Origin: JAJZRV01 sp027442615
GTDB lineage: Bacteria > Pseudomonadota > Gammaproteobacteria > Burkholderiales > Ferrovaceae
Direction of reading: 5' to 3'
NCBI GenBank assembly: GCA_027442615.1
Contig: DAIBBI010000010.1
Location: forward strand, 1 to 57,818
DNA: 57,818 nucleotides
Position 1 is the first letter of the stretch. Every line of letters begins with the position of its first letter. The notes below the pieces were generated by a model, which searched no databases, had not been told where the DNA came from, and saw nothing but the letters and a program-made list of their open reading frames with translations. The position numbers were made by a program, and so were the translations under genes. Shown piece after piece: positions 52,101 to 57,818 of this stretch.

Positions 52101-52312
52101 ATAGCGGCACAATCAGTACCAGCTCAGCCACCCATAATTCGGTGACAGGGAATGATTTTGTCGGCGGGCTCGTAGGTAACAATAGCAACACAAATGTCGT
52201 ATGGATTGATAGCAGCAGTACGGCTGCAACATCGATAACCGTAACTGCGACCAATGGCACCAATGTCGGTCCACAGATTGGCTATGACGTTGTGACAGGA
52301 ACAAGTCGCTGA
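49136..52312 (+). CDS. TpsA-type two-partner-secretion exoprotein with GLUG-repeat beta-helix
   Basis: A 1058-residue secreted protein. A signal peptide ends near VQA-APIGG (about residue 38). The TPS secretion domain (about 38-290) holds the hallmark NPNGILFG and TWQ-like LNWQGFNI segments. A region shared with filamentous haemagglutinins follows (GGNGGFIETSAAS; GTWLVDPQDYTV). From residue 565 there are 12 GLUG-type rungs of about 24 residues (VGGLVGYNSGSIG, SFASGNVTG). Four rungs carry hydrophilic Ser/Asp/His-rich loops. Only two cysteines are seen in the loops (GSCGS, GSCNN). It ends in TGTSR with no anchor. tpsB follows four bases later. Function: probably adhesion or surface interaction; inferred. 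Confidence 0.88.
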   Translation: MKTISLTKRVVRAKPDGALNVWIMAVLVASASAVQAAPIGGQIVAGAGSISQSGSTTTIHQSSSNLSLNWQGFNIAPQESVNFLQPSTSAVAVNRIFDTNGTQILGQINANGQVYLINPNGILFGQGAQVNVGGLVASTLEFNEATVNGAAKIFGGSGTGSIVNQGILNAASGGYVALVGNHVSNQGLITAQLGTVALGAGSAVTLTFNGSSLVHLQVDQSTLNNLAENHMLLRADGGQVIMTAGAKDALLNSVVNNTGVIEAHTVENHNGTITLLGGMTAGTVIVGGTLDSGAPRGGNGGFIETSAASVKVMNDAKVTTQAAEGKTGTWLVDPQDYTVAATGGDTTGATLSANLGTTSVILQSSSGSSAGAGNVNVNDPVSWSANTVLTLVASNNVNVNANIAATGNTAGLMINPNTANGTEAASGVGKFMLGNGSSITLSGTNPSLSIGGAIYTVINSLGIANSTTGTDLQGMEANLSGHYALGSNIDATATSSWFGGAGFSPIGNSNNGFNGEFNGLGNTITNLTINRPSAAYVGLFGYTGKNSVVQNVSLIGGSVAGGSYVGALVGYNRGLLSNVVVTSDVTGGSSALVQGNGQPGSCGSTDSHDVSAGSYIGGLVGFNGGMIGDNNFASGNVSGSGSNIGGLVGYNSGTIGNNSFASGNVSSSSANAASSSRMSSGNESEDGSGQHGNAGNTAGSNVGGLVGYNSGSIGNNGFTSGNVYGTGSSIGGVVGYNKGTIGSNSYASGNVTGSGNNVGGMVGFNSGSVGDNSYTSGNVTGSANNVGGLVGYNSGSIGSNSFASGNVTGTGIASTSGSASSSNSRSDHSGSQQHYGDSTDSGDSSDSGRSQGGGSSGNNIGGLVGYNGGSIGTNSFASGNINGNSYIGGLIGYNTGSVTNGIATGSVAGTGASIVVTKSSSNRSEDDSQYGSCNNSNSGSIGNVVGGSYIGGLIGYNSGAVSNSFAGTATTTVSGSGNYVGGLVGYNSNSGTISTSSATHNSVTGNDFVGGLVGNNSNTNVVWIDSSSTAATSITVTATNGTNVGPQIGYDVVTGTSR
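50828..52275 (+). repeat. GLUG-repeat coding array in tpsA
   Basis: Twelve in-frame repeats encode rungs beginning V/I-G-G-L-V-G-Y/F-N. Consecutive DNA copies are similar but not identical (for example GGCGGACTGGTGGGGTACAA and variants). Rungs 1, 3, 7 and 9 are followed by insertions of about 24-45 codons before the next rung. This is coding repeat structure, not CRISPR: there are no constant spacers. Confidence 0.85.
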
Positions 52313-52316
52313 GCCC

Positions 52317-53990
52317 ATGGGGTTTTGGTGGAAACCGTTAGGGCTGATTGTTTTCCTCGCTCCAAGTGCTGCATACTCATCCGGGGCTGCGGCGCCTGGA
52401 GGCGGAACGATACTGCAGCAGATTCAGTCGGCTCCGGCACCTCCCCAGCCATCCGGCGGAACGGGACTGACGATCGAACAGGAGCTTAGAGGAAAATCTC
52501 TACCAAGCAAACCCTTTCTGGTTAGGTCCATCCATATATCAGGAAACACCTTATTCGATTCAGAAACCTTGCATGCATTGGTAATCGATGCGGAGGGCAA
52601 TAATCTGGATCTTTCCCAGTTGCTTGAACTGGCCAGTCGCATTACGGATTACTACCGCAGCCATGGGTATCCACTTGCGCGGGCCATCATTCCGGCACAA
52701 GTAATCCAGGACGGTGTGGTTGTGTTGGAAATTATCGAAGCACGCTATGGCAAAATCAATCTCAATAACGGTAGCCAAATAAACGTACAGTTACTTGATG
52801 CGACGCTTTCACTATTAGTTAGCGGCCAAAATATCAATCAGGGCGCTCTTGATAGCACGCTATTGCTGCTTTCAGATATGCCAGGGATCATTGTAAATGC
52901 AACTTTGAAGCCTGGTGAGACTGCGGGGTCATCAGATCTTCTTGTGGAGACAGCGTCAGGCCCGTCGGTAACAGGGAACATATCACTGGATAACTATGGC
53001 TACCGTTATACAGGACTCATGCGCATCGGTGGATCCGTAAATCTGATTGAACCCCTTCATCATGGCGATATATTGAGCGCCAGTGGACTGGATTCCGGGA
53101 GTGGAATGAATTATGGCCGGTTTTCTTACGAGTCCCTGCTCAATGGGCAGGGTACCCGCTTGGGTGCGTCATATTCCGCATTACATTACGTGCTGGGCGA
53201 TGCCTTTGCACCTCTTGATGCACACGGCCTCGCTGAGGTGGGTAGCCTGTGGATAAGACATCCCCTTGTGCGTAGCCTCGATTTCAATCTTTATGGTCAA
53301 ATGCAATTTGATGCACTGCAGTTGAGCGACCGGATTGATTCCAGTGCCATACGAACAGATCGCAATCTTGCAAACGGTACCGTGAGCATTGCTGGAGATG
53401 GGCGAGACACCTATTTATCAGGCGGCGTTAATAACTGGTATCTTGGGTGGACTGCAGGTCATGTGGATTTTGTAAATGATGCGGCTCAAATGGCTGATGC
53501 CACAACTGCCAGAACGCAAGGCGATTTCTCAAAGGTGAATGTAAACTTTTCCCGCCTGCAAAGGCTGAATTCCAAAAACAGCCTCTATATTGCTTTTTCT
53601 GGTCAATGGGCCAACACTAATCTGGACCAGTCGCAGAAAATGATTGCCGGTGGTCCCTATACGGTTCGTGCCTATGACATGGGTGCAGTGTCCGGTGATA
53701 TGGGTTATTCAGGAACTGCCGAGTATCGGCGTGATCTGGGCACAGCATGGGATGGGCAGTGGCAAGCCGTGACCTTCATTGACAGCGAGCATATTACCGT
53801 CAACAAGTCGACTTGGGTTTCAGGCATTAACAGTGCCGTACTCAGTGGCGCTGGCGTGGGGCTGAACTGGGCCGGCCCCGATCAATGGACGGCCAAGAGC
53901 TACGTTGCTGCGCGCATCGGACCACTCCCTCTGCTGGCGTCAAGTAGCGGGTCAGCGCATGCATGGCTTGAAATCAGCAAAAACTTCTGA
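52317..53990 (+). CDS. TpsB outer-membrane transporter (ShlB/FhaC/HecB family)
   Basis: A 557-residue Omp85-superfamily pore that exports the adjacent TpsA. The signal peptide is about 1-23. A Pro/Gly linker leads to POTRA domains (about 62-215, FLVRSIHISGNTLFDSETL; YRSHGYPLARAIIPAQ). The 16-stranded barrel follows, ending in WLEISKNF with a C-terminal Phe, the BAM-recognition signature. The barrel carries IAGGPYTVRAYDMGA, a VRGY/F-like motif of loop L6. It starts four bases after the tpsA stop. One 60-base sample (52741-52800) has 23 G/C, well below neighbouring genes. Confidence 0.92.
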   Translation: MGFWWKPLGLIVFLAPSAAYSSGAAAPGGGTILQQIQSAPAPPQPSGGTGLTIEQELRGKSLPSKPFLVRSIHISGNTLFDSETLHALVIDAEGNNLDLSQLLELASRITDYYRSHGYPLARAIIPAQVIQDGVVVLEIIEARYGKINLNNGSQINVQLLDATLSLLVSGQNINQGALDSTLLLLSDMPGIIVNATLKPGETAGSSDLLVETASGPSVTGNISLDNYGYRYTGLMRIGGSVNLIEPLHHGDILSASGLDSGSGMNYGRFSYESLLNGQGTRLGASYSALHYVLGDAFAPLDAHGLAEVGSLWIRHPLVRSLDFNLYGQMQFDALQLSDRIDSSAIRTDRNLANGTVSIAGDGRDTYLSGGVNNWYLGWTAGHVDFVNDAAQMADATTARTQGDFSKVNVNFSRLQRLNSKNSLYIAFSGQWANTNLDQSQKMIAGGPYTVRAYDMGAVSGDMGYSGTAEYRRDLGTAWDGQWQAVTFIDSEHITVNKSTWVSGINSAVLSGAGVGLNWAGPDQWTAKSYVAARIGPLPLLASSSGSAHAWLEISKNF

Positions 53991-54070
53991 GCGGTTCCTC
54001 TTATGCACCATATTCAGTGGGTTGTGATGGAAGCATGGCATGGTGAGATTTGTCCTGGTCAGGTGTTGTC

Positions 54071-54781
54071 GTGACCCTTGCCTGGTTTGTTACAGGTACT
54101 GACACGGGCATTGGAAAAACCGTGATTTCATCGGCATTGCTGGGTGGTTTACGCCGCATGGGCAGGCCCGCAGTCGGGATGAAACCAGTGGCCAGTGGCT
54201 GCCATTCCGAAAACGGGTTTTGGATCAATGAGGATGTTCAACAGTTGGTCCGTCAGTCCTCGCTTCCTGTGGTACGCGGCCTGGGTAGCACTGCGCGCGA
54301 GTTAGGAGCGATCCCTTGGCAAATCATCAATCCTTATGCGTTTGAGCCCGCTATTGCACCTCATATCGCAGCAGCTCAAGCAGGAGTTGAAATCCGGTTC
54401 GAGGTGATTAGAGATGCCCTAAGTGAACTCCGTGCCTATGCAGATGTGGTGATTGAAGGTGCTGGAGGTTTTCGAGTACCCCTGGGACCGGATGGAGACA
54501 TGGCCGACCTTTGCCAGGCGCTTGGTGTACCGGTGATCCTGGTTGTTGGAATGCGCTTGGGCTGCATGAATCACGCACTCCTGACCGTGGAGGCCATCCT
54601 GGCGCGTCATTTGGTTCTGGCTGGGTGGGTAGCCAATCAGATTGATCCACACATGCCGGCTTTCGAATCCAACCTGTCATTGTTGAAAGCGCAAATTCCG
54701 GCGCCCTGTCTGGGCGTCGTTCCGTTTCAAGAACCTCTGATAATCAATGAGATACAGCTGGTGATCAGGGATATTCTGTAG
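54071..54781 (+). CDS. bioD: Dethiobiotin synthetase
   Basis: It closes the ureido ring of dethiobiotin from DAPA, CO2 and ATP. GTG 54071 (AGGTG upstream) gives 236 residues, the usual size; TTG 54050 is a weaker alternative. The P-loop is GTDTGIGKTVIS. Also seen: GMKPVASGC, INPYAFEPAIAPHIAA, VIEGAGGFRVPLG and GWVANQID. It is separated from bioF-bioA by the TpsA/TpsB genes, 80 bases after tpsB. bioB and bioC are not in the window. Confidence 0.94.
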   Translation: MTLAWFVTGTDTGIGKTVISSALLGGLRRMGRPAVGMKPVASGCHSENGFWINEDVQQLVRQSSLPVVRGLGSTARELGAIPWQIINPYAFEPAIAPHIAAAQAGVEIRFEVIRDALSELRAYADVVIEGAGGFRVPLGPDGDMADLCQALGVPVILVVGMRLGCMNHALLTVEAILARHLVLAGWVANQIDPHMPAFESNLSLLKAQIPAPCLGVVPFQEPLIINEIQLVIRDIL

Positions 54782-54835
54782 CCAATGACAAGGGTAACCC
54801 GTTAGAATCCTTCATCTTCAAGCAGGATATCCACC

Positions 54836-56251
54836 ATGCTGTTATGGTTCGTCATCACCTACTGGATCATTTCCGTGGCCATCGGCCTGTGGGTAGCTCT
54901 GCGTGTACACAACACTTCTGATTACGCAGCAGCCGGTCATAGCATGCCGCTGTATGTGGTCACGGCAACTGTATTTGCAACCTGGTTTGGCTCTGAAACA
55001 GTCCTTGGCATTCCTGCAACCTTTCTAAAGGAAGGCCTTCATGGCGTTGTAGCGGACCCCTTTGGCTCATCGCTCTGCCTGATTCTGGTGGGGTTGTTTT
55101 TTGCTGTGCCTCTGTACCGCAGGAAATTGCTGACGATCGGTGATTTCTACCGGCATCAGTATGGGCGTACCGTGGAAATTTTGGTCACCATTTGCATCGT
55201 CATCTCCTATTTGGGATGGGTTGCTGCCCAGATCAAGGCATTGGGCCTGGTTTTCAATGTGGTATCCGACGACATGATTTCAAAGGAAACGGGGATGCTG
55301 GTGGGGGCAGGCACCGTCATGGTTTACACTTTGTTTGGCGGCATGCTCTCCGTGGCAATTACCGATTTCATCCAGATGATCATCATCATGTTGGGGATGG
55401 TCTATATTGCCTGGGATCTTAGTGGAACTGCGGGTGGTGCTGGAGTTGTAATTCAGCATGCGGCCGCATCAGGCAAGTTCAATTTCTGGCCTGAATGGCG
55501 TTTGAGCGAGGTGATCGGGTTCTTTGCAGCCTGGATCACCATGATGCTGGGTTCCATTCCGCAGCAGGATGTTTTTCAGCGCGTAACTTCATCCAATAAT
55601 GAAAAGACAGCGCGGAATGCATCCCTGCTGGGAGGGAGTCTGTACTTCGTATTTGCCTTCATTCCGATGTTTCTTGCATACTCCGCAACCCTGATCGATC
55701 CTGACCTGGTTCGCCAGTATCTGGATTCAGATTCTCAGTTGATTCTGCCCAAGTTGATACTGACGCACGCACCGCTATTCGCACAGGTCATGTTCTTTGG
55801 AGCATTACTTTCTGCCATCAAGAGTTGTGCTTCAGCCACCTTGCTTGCACCTTCAGTAACCTTCGCGGAGAATGTGGTGCGTGGTTTCTACAGGCACATG
55901 TCCGATGATCAGCTGCTCAAGGTCATGCGCATTGTCGTACTGGTCTTTACTGGATTGGTCACCTTCATTGCCATTCGCTCAGAAATGTCAATTTTCAAAA
56001 TGGTTGAAAGTGCTTATAAGGTTACCTTGGTGGCGGCCTTTGTTCCCCTGGTTTTTGGCCTTTATTGGAAGCGGGCTACTCCGTTGGGTGGGCTACTCTC
56101 CGTGGTTTTTGGGGCTGGATTATGGATCATTTGCGAACTGACCACGCCCGATGCCCTTATCCCCCCGCAACTGGCAGGGTTGATTGCAAGCTTGGCAGGT
56201 ATGATTGGCGGATCACTGGTAGCGAATCGCAAGGCATTGAAGCCAGCCTGA
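54836..56251 (+). CDS. Sodium:solute symporter family protein
   Basis: A 471-residue inner-membrane transporter of the SSS family (LeuT fold, about 13 TM). Typical parts: SDYAAAGHSMPLYVVTATVFATWFGSETVLG (read as SDYAAAGHSMPLY and ATWFGSETVLG), GDFYRHQYGRTVEI, VYTLFGGMLSVAITDFIQM and the GSIPQQDVFQRVTSS stretch. The substrate is not deducible; relatives carry proline, pantothenate or monocarboxylates. Its stop abuts the convergent TauE/SafE gene. Confidence 0.88.
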   Translation: MLLWFVITYWIISVAIGLWVALRVHNTSDYAAAGHSMPLYVVTATVFATWFGSETVLGIPATFLKEGLHGVVADPFGSSLCLILVGLFFAVPLYRRKLLTIGDFYRHQYGRTVEILVTICIVISYLGWVAAQIKALGLVFNVVSDDMISKETGMLVGAGTVMVYTLFGGMLSVAITDFIQMIIIMLGMVYIAWDLSGTAGGAGVVIQHAAASGKFNFWPEWRLSEVIGFFAAWITMMLGSIPQQDVFQRVTSSNNEKTARNASLLGGSLYFVFAFIPMFLAYSATLIDPDLVRQYLDSDSQLILPKLILTHAPLFAQVMFFGALLSAIKSCASATLLAPSVTFAENVVRGFYRHMSDDQLLKVMRIVVLVFTGLVTFIAIRSEMSIFKMVESAYKVTLVAAFVPLVFGLYWKRATPLGGLLSVVFGAGLWIICELTTPDALIPPQLAGLIASLAGMIGGSLVANRKALKPA

Positions 56252-57007
56252 TTACCGGGTCAGCCAGAAGCGCAAAAGCATGGCCAGACTCGTAACAACG
56301 ATCATGGGCCGAATCATGCGGGCCCCACCCCGCAACATGACGTGAGATGCCAAAGTGGCCCCAAGCATCTGTCCCACCATCATGGTAAGCCCCGTCAGCC
56401 ACAGTACATGACCTCCAAAAACAAATACTGCTACTGATGCCAGATTGCTCATGAAGTTGAAGGCCTTTGCGCGCACTGTGGCTTGAAGCAAGGTTTGTCC
56501 GCGTAATGTGACACCTGCCAGGGTGAAAAATGACCCTGTTCCAGGACCGATCAGGCCATCATAAAACGCGATTATGGGGATCACTGCGGATTGATAGAGG
56601 CGTAGCCCCAAACGGGGGCATGACTCCACCTGACCGGCTGCAGGCACAAACAGGAAGTAGGCTGCGATGAGCATCAGAACAAATGGAATGGCATAACTCA
56701 ACAGTTGCGATGGCAGGAAATGTATCAAGGCAGTTCCACATCCTGCCGCGAAGAAGGAGAGTAATAGCGGGTTCCGGATTTCGATTGGTTTGAGAACTCC
56801 CTTGCGCATTAGCACCAGAGTAGCCGTCAAGGTTCCCACGCTGCCCTGTACCTTGTTGGTGGCCAGGGCATTGATTGGAGGCAGGCCTGCCAGCAGAAGG
56901 GCAGGGACGGTCAGAAGCCCGCCGCCACCAGCAAGGGTATCAATGAACCCGGCAACAGCCGATACCAGGGGCAAGAGCAGGCTGGATGTAAGCGATATAT
57001 CGAACAT
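56252..57007 (-). CDS. TauE/SafE-family membrane permease
   Basis: An integral membrane protein of 251 residues with about 8 TM segments. The N-terminal repeat has AGFIDTLAGGGGLLTVPALLL and NKVQGSVGTL; the second repeat has FYDGLIGPGTGSFFTLA and AKAFNFMSNLASVAVF. Members export or import sulfite, sulfoacetate or other organic anions; the substrate here is unknown. ATG 57007 matches the family start; ATG 57043 would add 12 residues. Confidence 0.88.
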   Translation of the reverse strand: MFDISLTSSLLLPLVSAVAGFIDTLAGGGGLLTVPALLLAGLPPINALATNKVQGSVGTLTATLVLMRKGVLKPIEIRNPLLLSFFAAGCGTALIHFLPSQLLSYAIPFVLMLIAAYFLFVPAAGQVESCPRLGLRLYQSAVIPIIAFYDGLIGPGTGSFFTLAGVTLRGQTLLQATVRAKAFNFMSNLASVAVFVFGGHVLWLTGLTMMVGQMLGATLASHVMLRGGARMIRPMIVVTSLAMLLRFWLTR

Positions 57008-57077
57008 GAGTACGCAGTTTTTTCCATTCGGAAGCGGTCTCATTATCGCTCATCTCAAGTTGGTGGATGCTGGCACT

Positions 57078-57105
57078 TTGTGTAAAACTTCAACCGGTGT
57101 ACAGT
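57078..57105 (+). promoter_or_regulatory. Candidate promoter of FAH-family gene
   Basis: TTGTGT (57078-57083), a 16-base spacer and TACAGT (57100-57105) form a weak sigma-70-like promoter, 53 bases before the ATG at 57159. Confidence 0.35.
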
Positions 57106-57158
57106 AGTGACGATTTTTCCAGATTGCCAACCGACAATGATAATGTGAGGAGAATTTC

Positions 57159-57818
57159 ATGGATAACAGCCGTCGGCATTTCTTTCAGAAGTCCTCGATT
57201 GCAGCTGCAGGCATGATGAGCCTGACTTCCGGTGTCACAATGGCCGAGCTTCAGGACTCTGGCCAAAAGACTCAGGGGCCTCATGAAATGGTGAAGGGGT
57301 TGACGCTGCTTTCCATACTTCAGAAGGATGGGGCGGAGACATTGGGCGTTAAAACCCCCGACGGCATTCTGGATGTTCGTGCAGCCTCGAAGGCTCTCAA
57401 AAAATCAGCGCCCATAACGCTGGATGACCTGCTTCAGGGGGGCAAAGCCGCCGAGTTGAATATTCTGATTGCGGGGGCCAGGGGGAAGGGGTCCAGGTTT
57501 CTTGTGGATGAATCCCACATCGCTTACGGTCGGTTATTCCAGAAGCCGGGGAAAATCGTCTGCGTGGGCCTGAACTATCGCAACCATGCCAAGGAAATTG
57601 GAATGCAGTTTCCCAGAGTCCCGCCACTCTTCAACAAATATAACAATGCGCTTGCGGCTCATCGTTGCAATATTCCTGTACCTCCTCGTGATATCTCATA
57701 CAAACTGGATTATGAAACCGAGTTGCTGGTAGTTATGGGAAAAGCGGCACGGAACGTATCCGAAGCCGATGCGCTAAATTATGTTGCAGGTTACTGCACC
57801 GGACACGACTTTTCAGCA
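57159..57818 (+). CDS. Tat-exported fumarylacetoacetate-hydrolase-family protein (3' truncated by window)
   Basis: 220 codons are visible before the right edge. GAGGAG precedes the ATG. The N-terminus has a twin-arginine motif, NSRRHFFQKSS, followed by SIAAAGMMSL, so export of a folded protein to the periplasm is predicted. The FAH domain starts near residue 128: KPGKIVCVGLNYRNHAKE, LFNKYNNAL (partner of the usual F-K-P segment), then the metal-ligand region YKLDYETELLVVMGK and AGYCTGHDFSA. FAH-family enzymes hydrolyse or decarboxylate acylpyruvates and are usually cytoplasmic. The substrate is unknown. Confidence 0.85.
   Translation, partial: MDNSRRHFFQKSSIAAAGMMSLTSGVTMAELQDSGQKTQGPHEMVKGLTLLSILQKDGAETLGVKTPDGILDVRAASKALKKSAPITLDDLLQGGKAAELNILIAGARGKGSRFLVDESHIAYGRLFQKPGKIVCVGLNYRNHAKEIGMQFPRVPPLFNKYNNALAAHRCNIPVPPRDISYKLDYETELLVVMGKAARNVSEADALNYVAGYCTGHDFSA

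Noticed and set aside
50828..52275. Repeats as a CRISPR array
   Set aside because: The repeats are imperfect, in frame, and encode GLUG rungs; there are no constant repeats with unique spacers and no cas genes.
48903..54070. Transposon or prophage carrying tpsA-tpsB
   Set aside because: No transposase, integrase, inverted ends, target duplication or tRNA at the borders could be seen; only composition and gene order suggest transfer.

Overview
The window is a densely packed stretch of chromosome from a Gram-negative bacterium, most likely a betaproteobacterium (possibly Nitrosomonadales or a relative; this is inference). Evidence for this: Mla/Lol-type outer-membrane lipoproteins, an RND tripartite pump, a TpsA/TpsB secretion pair, ihfA followed by a MerR-like gene, and the alaC-hom-thrC and surE-pcm-nlpD clusters. 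Coding density is very high. No gap between genes exceeds about 235 bases, and several convergent genes overlap at their 3' ends. No transposase, integrase, rRNA or CRISPR array is visible.

Region by region: 1-4850 is the translation cluster rpmI-rplT-pheS-pheT-ihfA-merR-like, then a proline tRNA (GGG). 4950-6090 has a short RadC protein converging on a membrane-anchored TlpA-type thioredoxin. 6266-8991 encodes the E2 and E3 subunits of a 2-oxoacid dehydrogenase without an adjacent E1. 9007-10960 is surE-pcm-nlpD, without the rpoS that often follows. 10977-14423 is a divergent pair: a Pat-type protein lysine acetyltransferase and a histone-deacetylase-family protein, which together look like a reversible acylation module. 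14846-18939 is alaC-hom-thrC plus a GNAT gene, closed by a bidirectional terminator shared with mlaA. clpB (19815) has a good heat-shock promoter. mgtA and a YoaA/DinG helicase follow and run into a convergent OmpR/EnvZ system.

29445-31323 is tsaB-rimI-udg. A minus-strand operon, arnD-like, bcp, phoH, lplT, occupies 31274-35428. From typA (35516) the plus strand carries rmuC, a MobB-MoaD fusion, moaE and an OMF-MFP-RND efflux operon. 45588-54781 holds fpr and the biotin genes bioF, bioA and bioD. The biotin genes are split by a lower-GC TpsA/TpsB two-partner secretion locus whose exoprotein is a GLUG-repeat beta-helix. The right end has a sodium:solute symporter, a TauE/SafE permease and a truncated Tat-exported fumarylacetoacetate-hydrolase-family protein.

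Most notable points: (1) a perfect 21-bp REP-like palindrome lies in frame inside the Pat gene, exactly where the catalytic-histidine loop of acyl-CoA ligases should be, and the ATP-grasp half is also eroded; (2) this decayed-ligase acetyltransferase is divergent from a deacetylase; (3) a MobB-MoaD fusion; (4) a Cys/His-rich insertion in threonine synthase; (5) the TpsA exoprotein with hydrophilic loops inserted at one rung position, sitting inside the biotin cluster. Functions are assigned from recognisable motifs; no database search was run.
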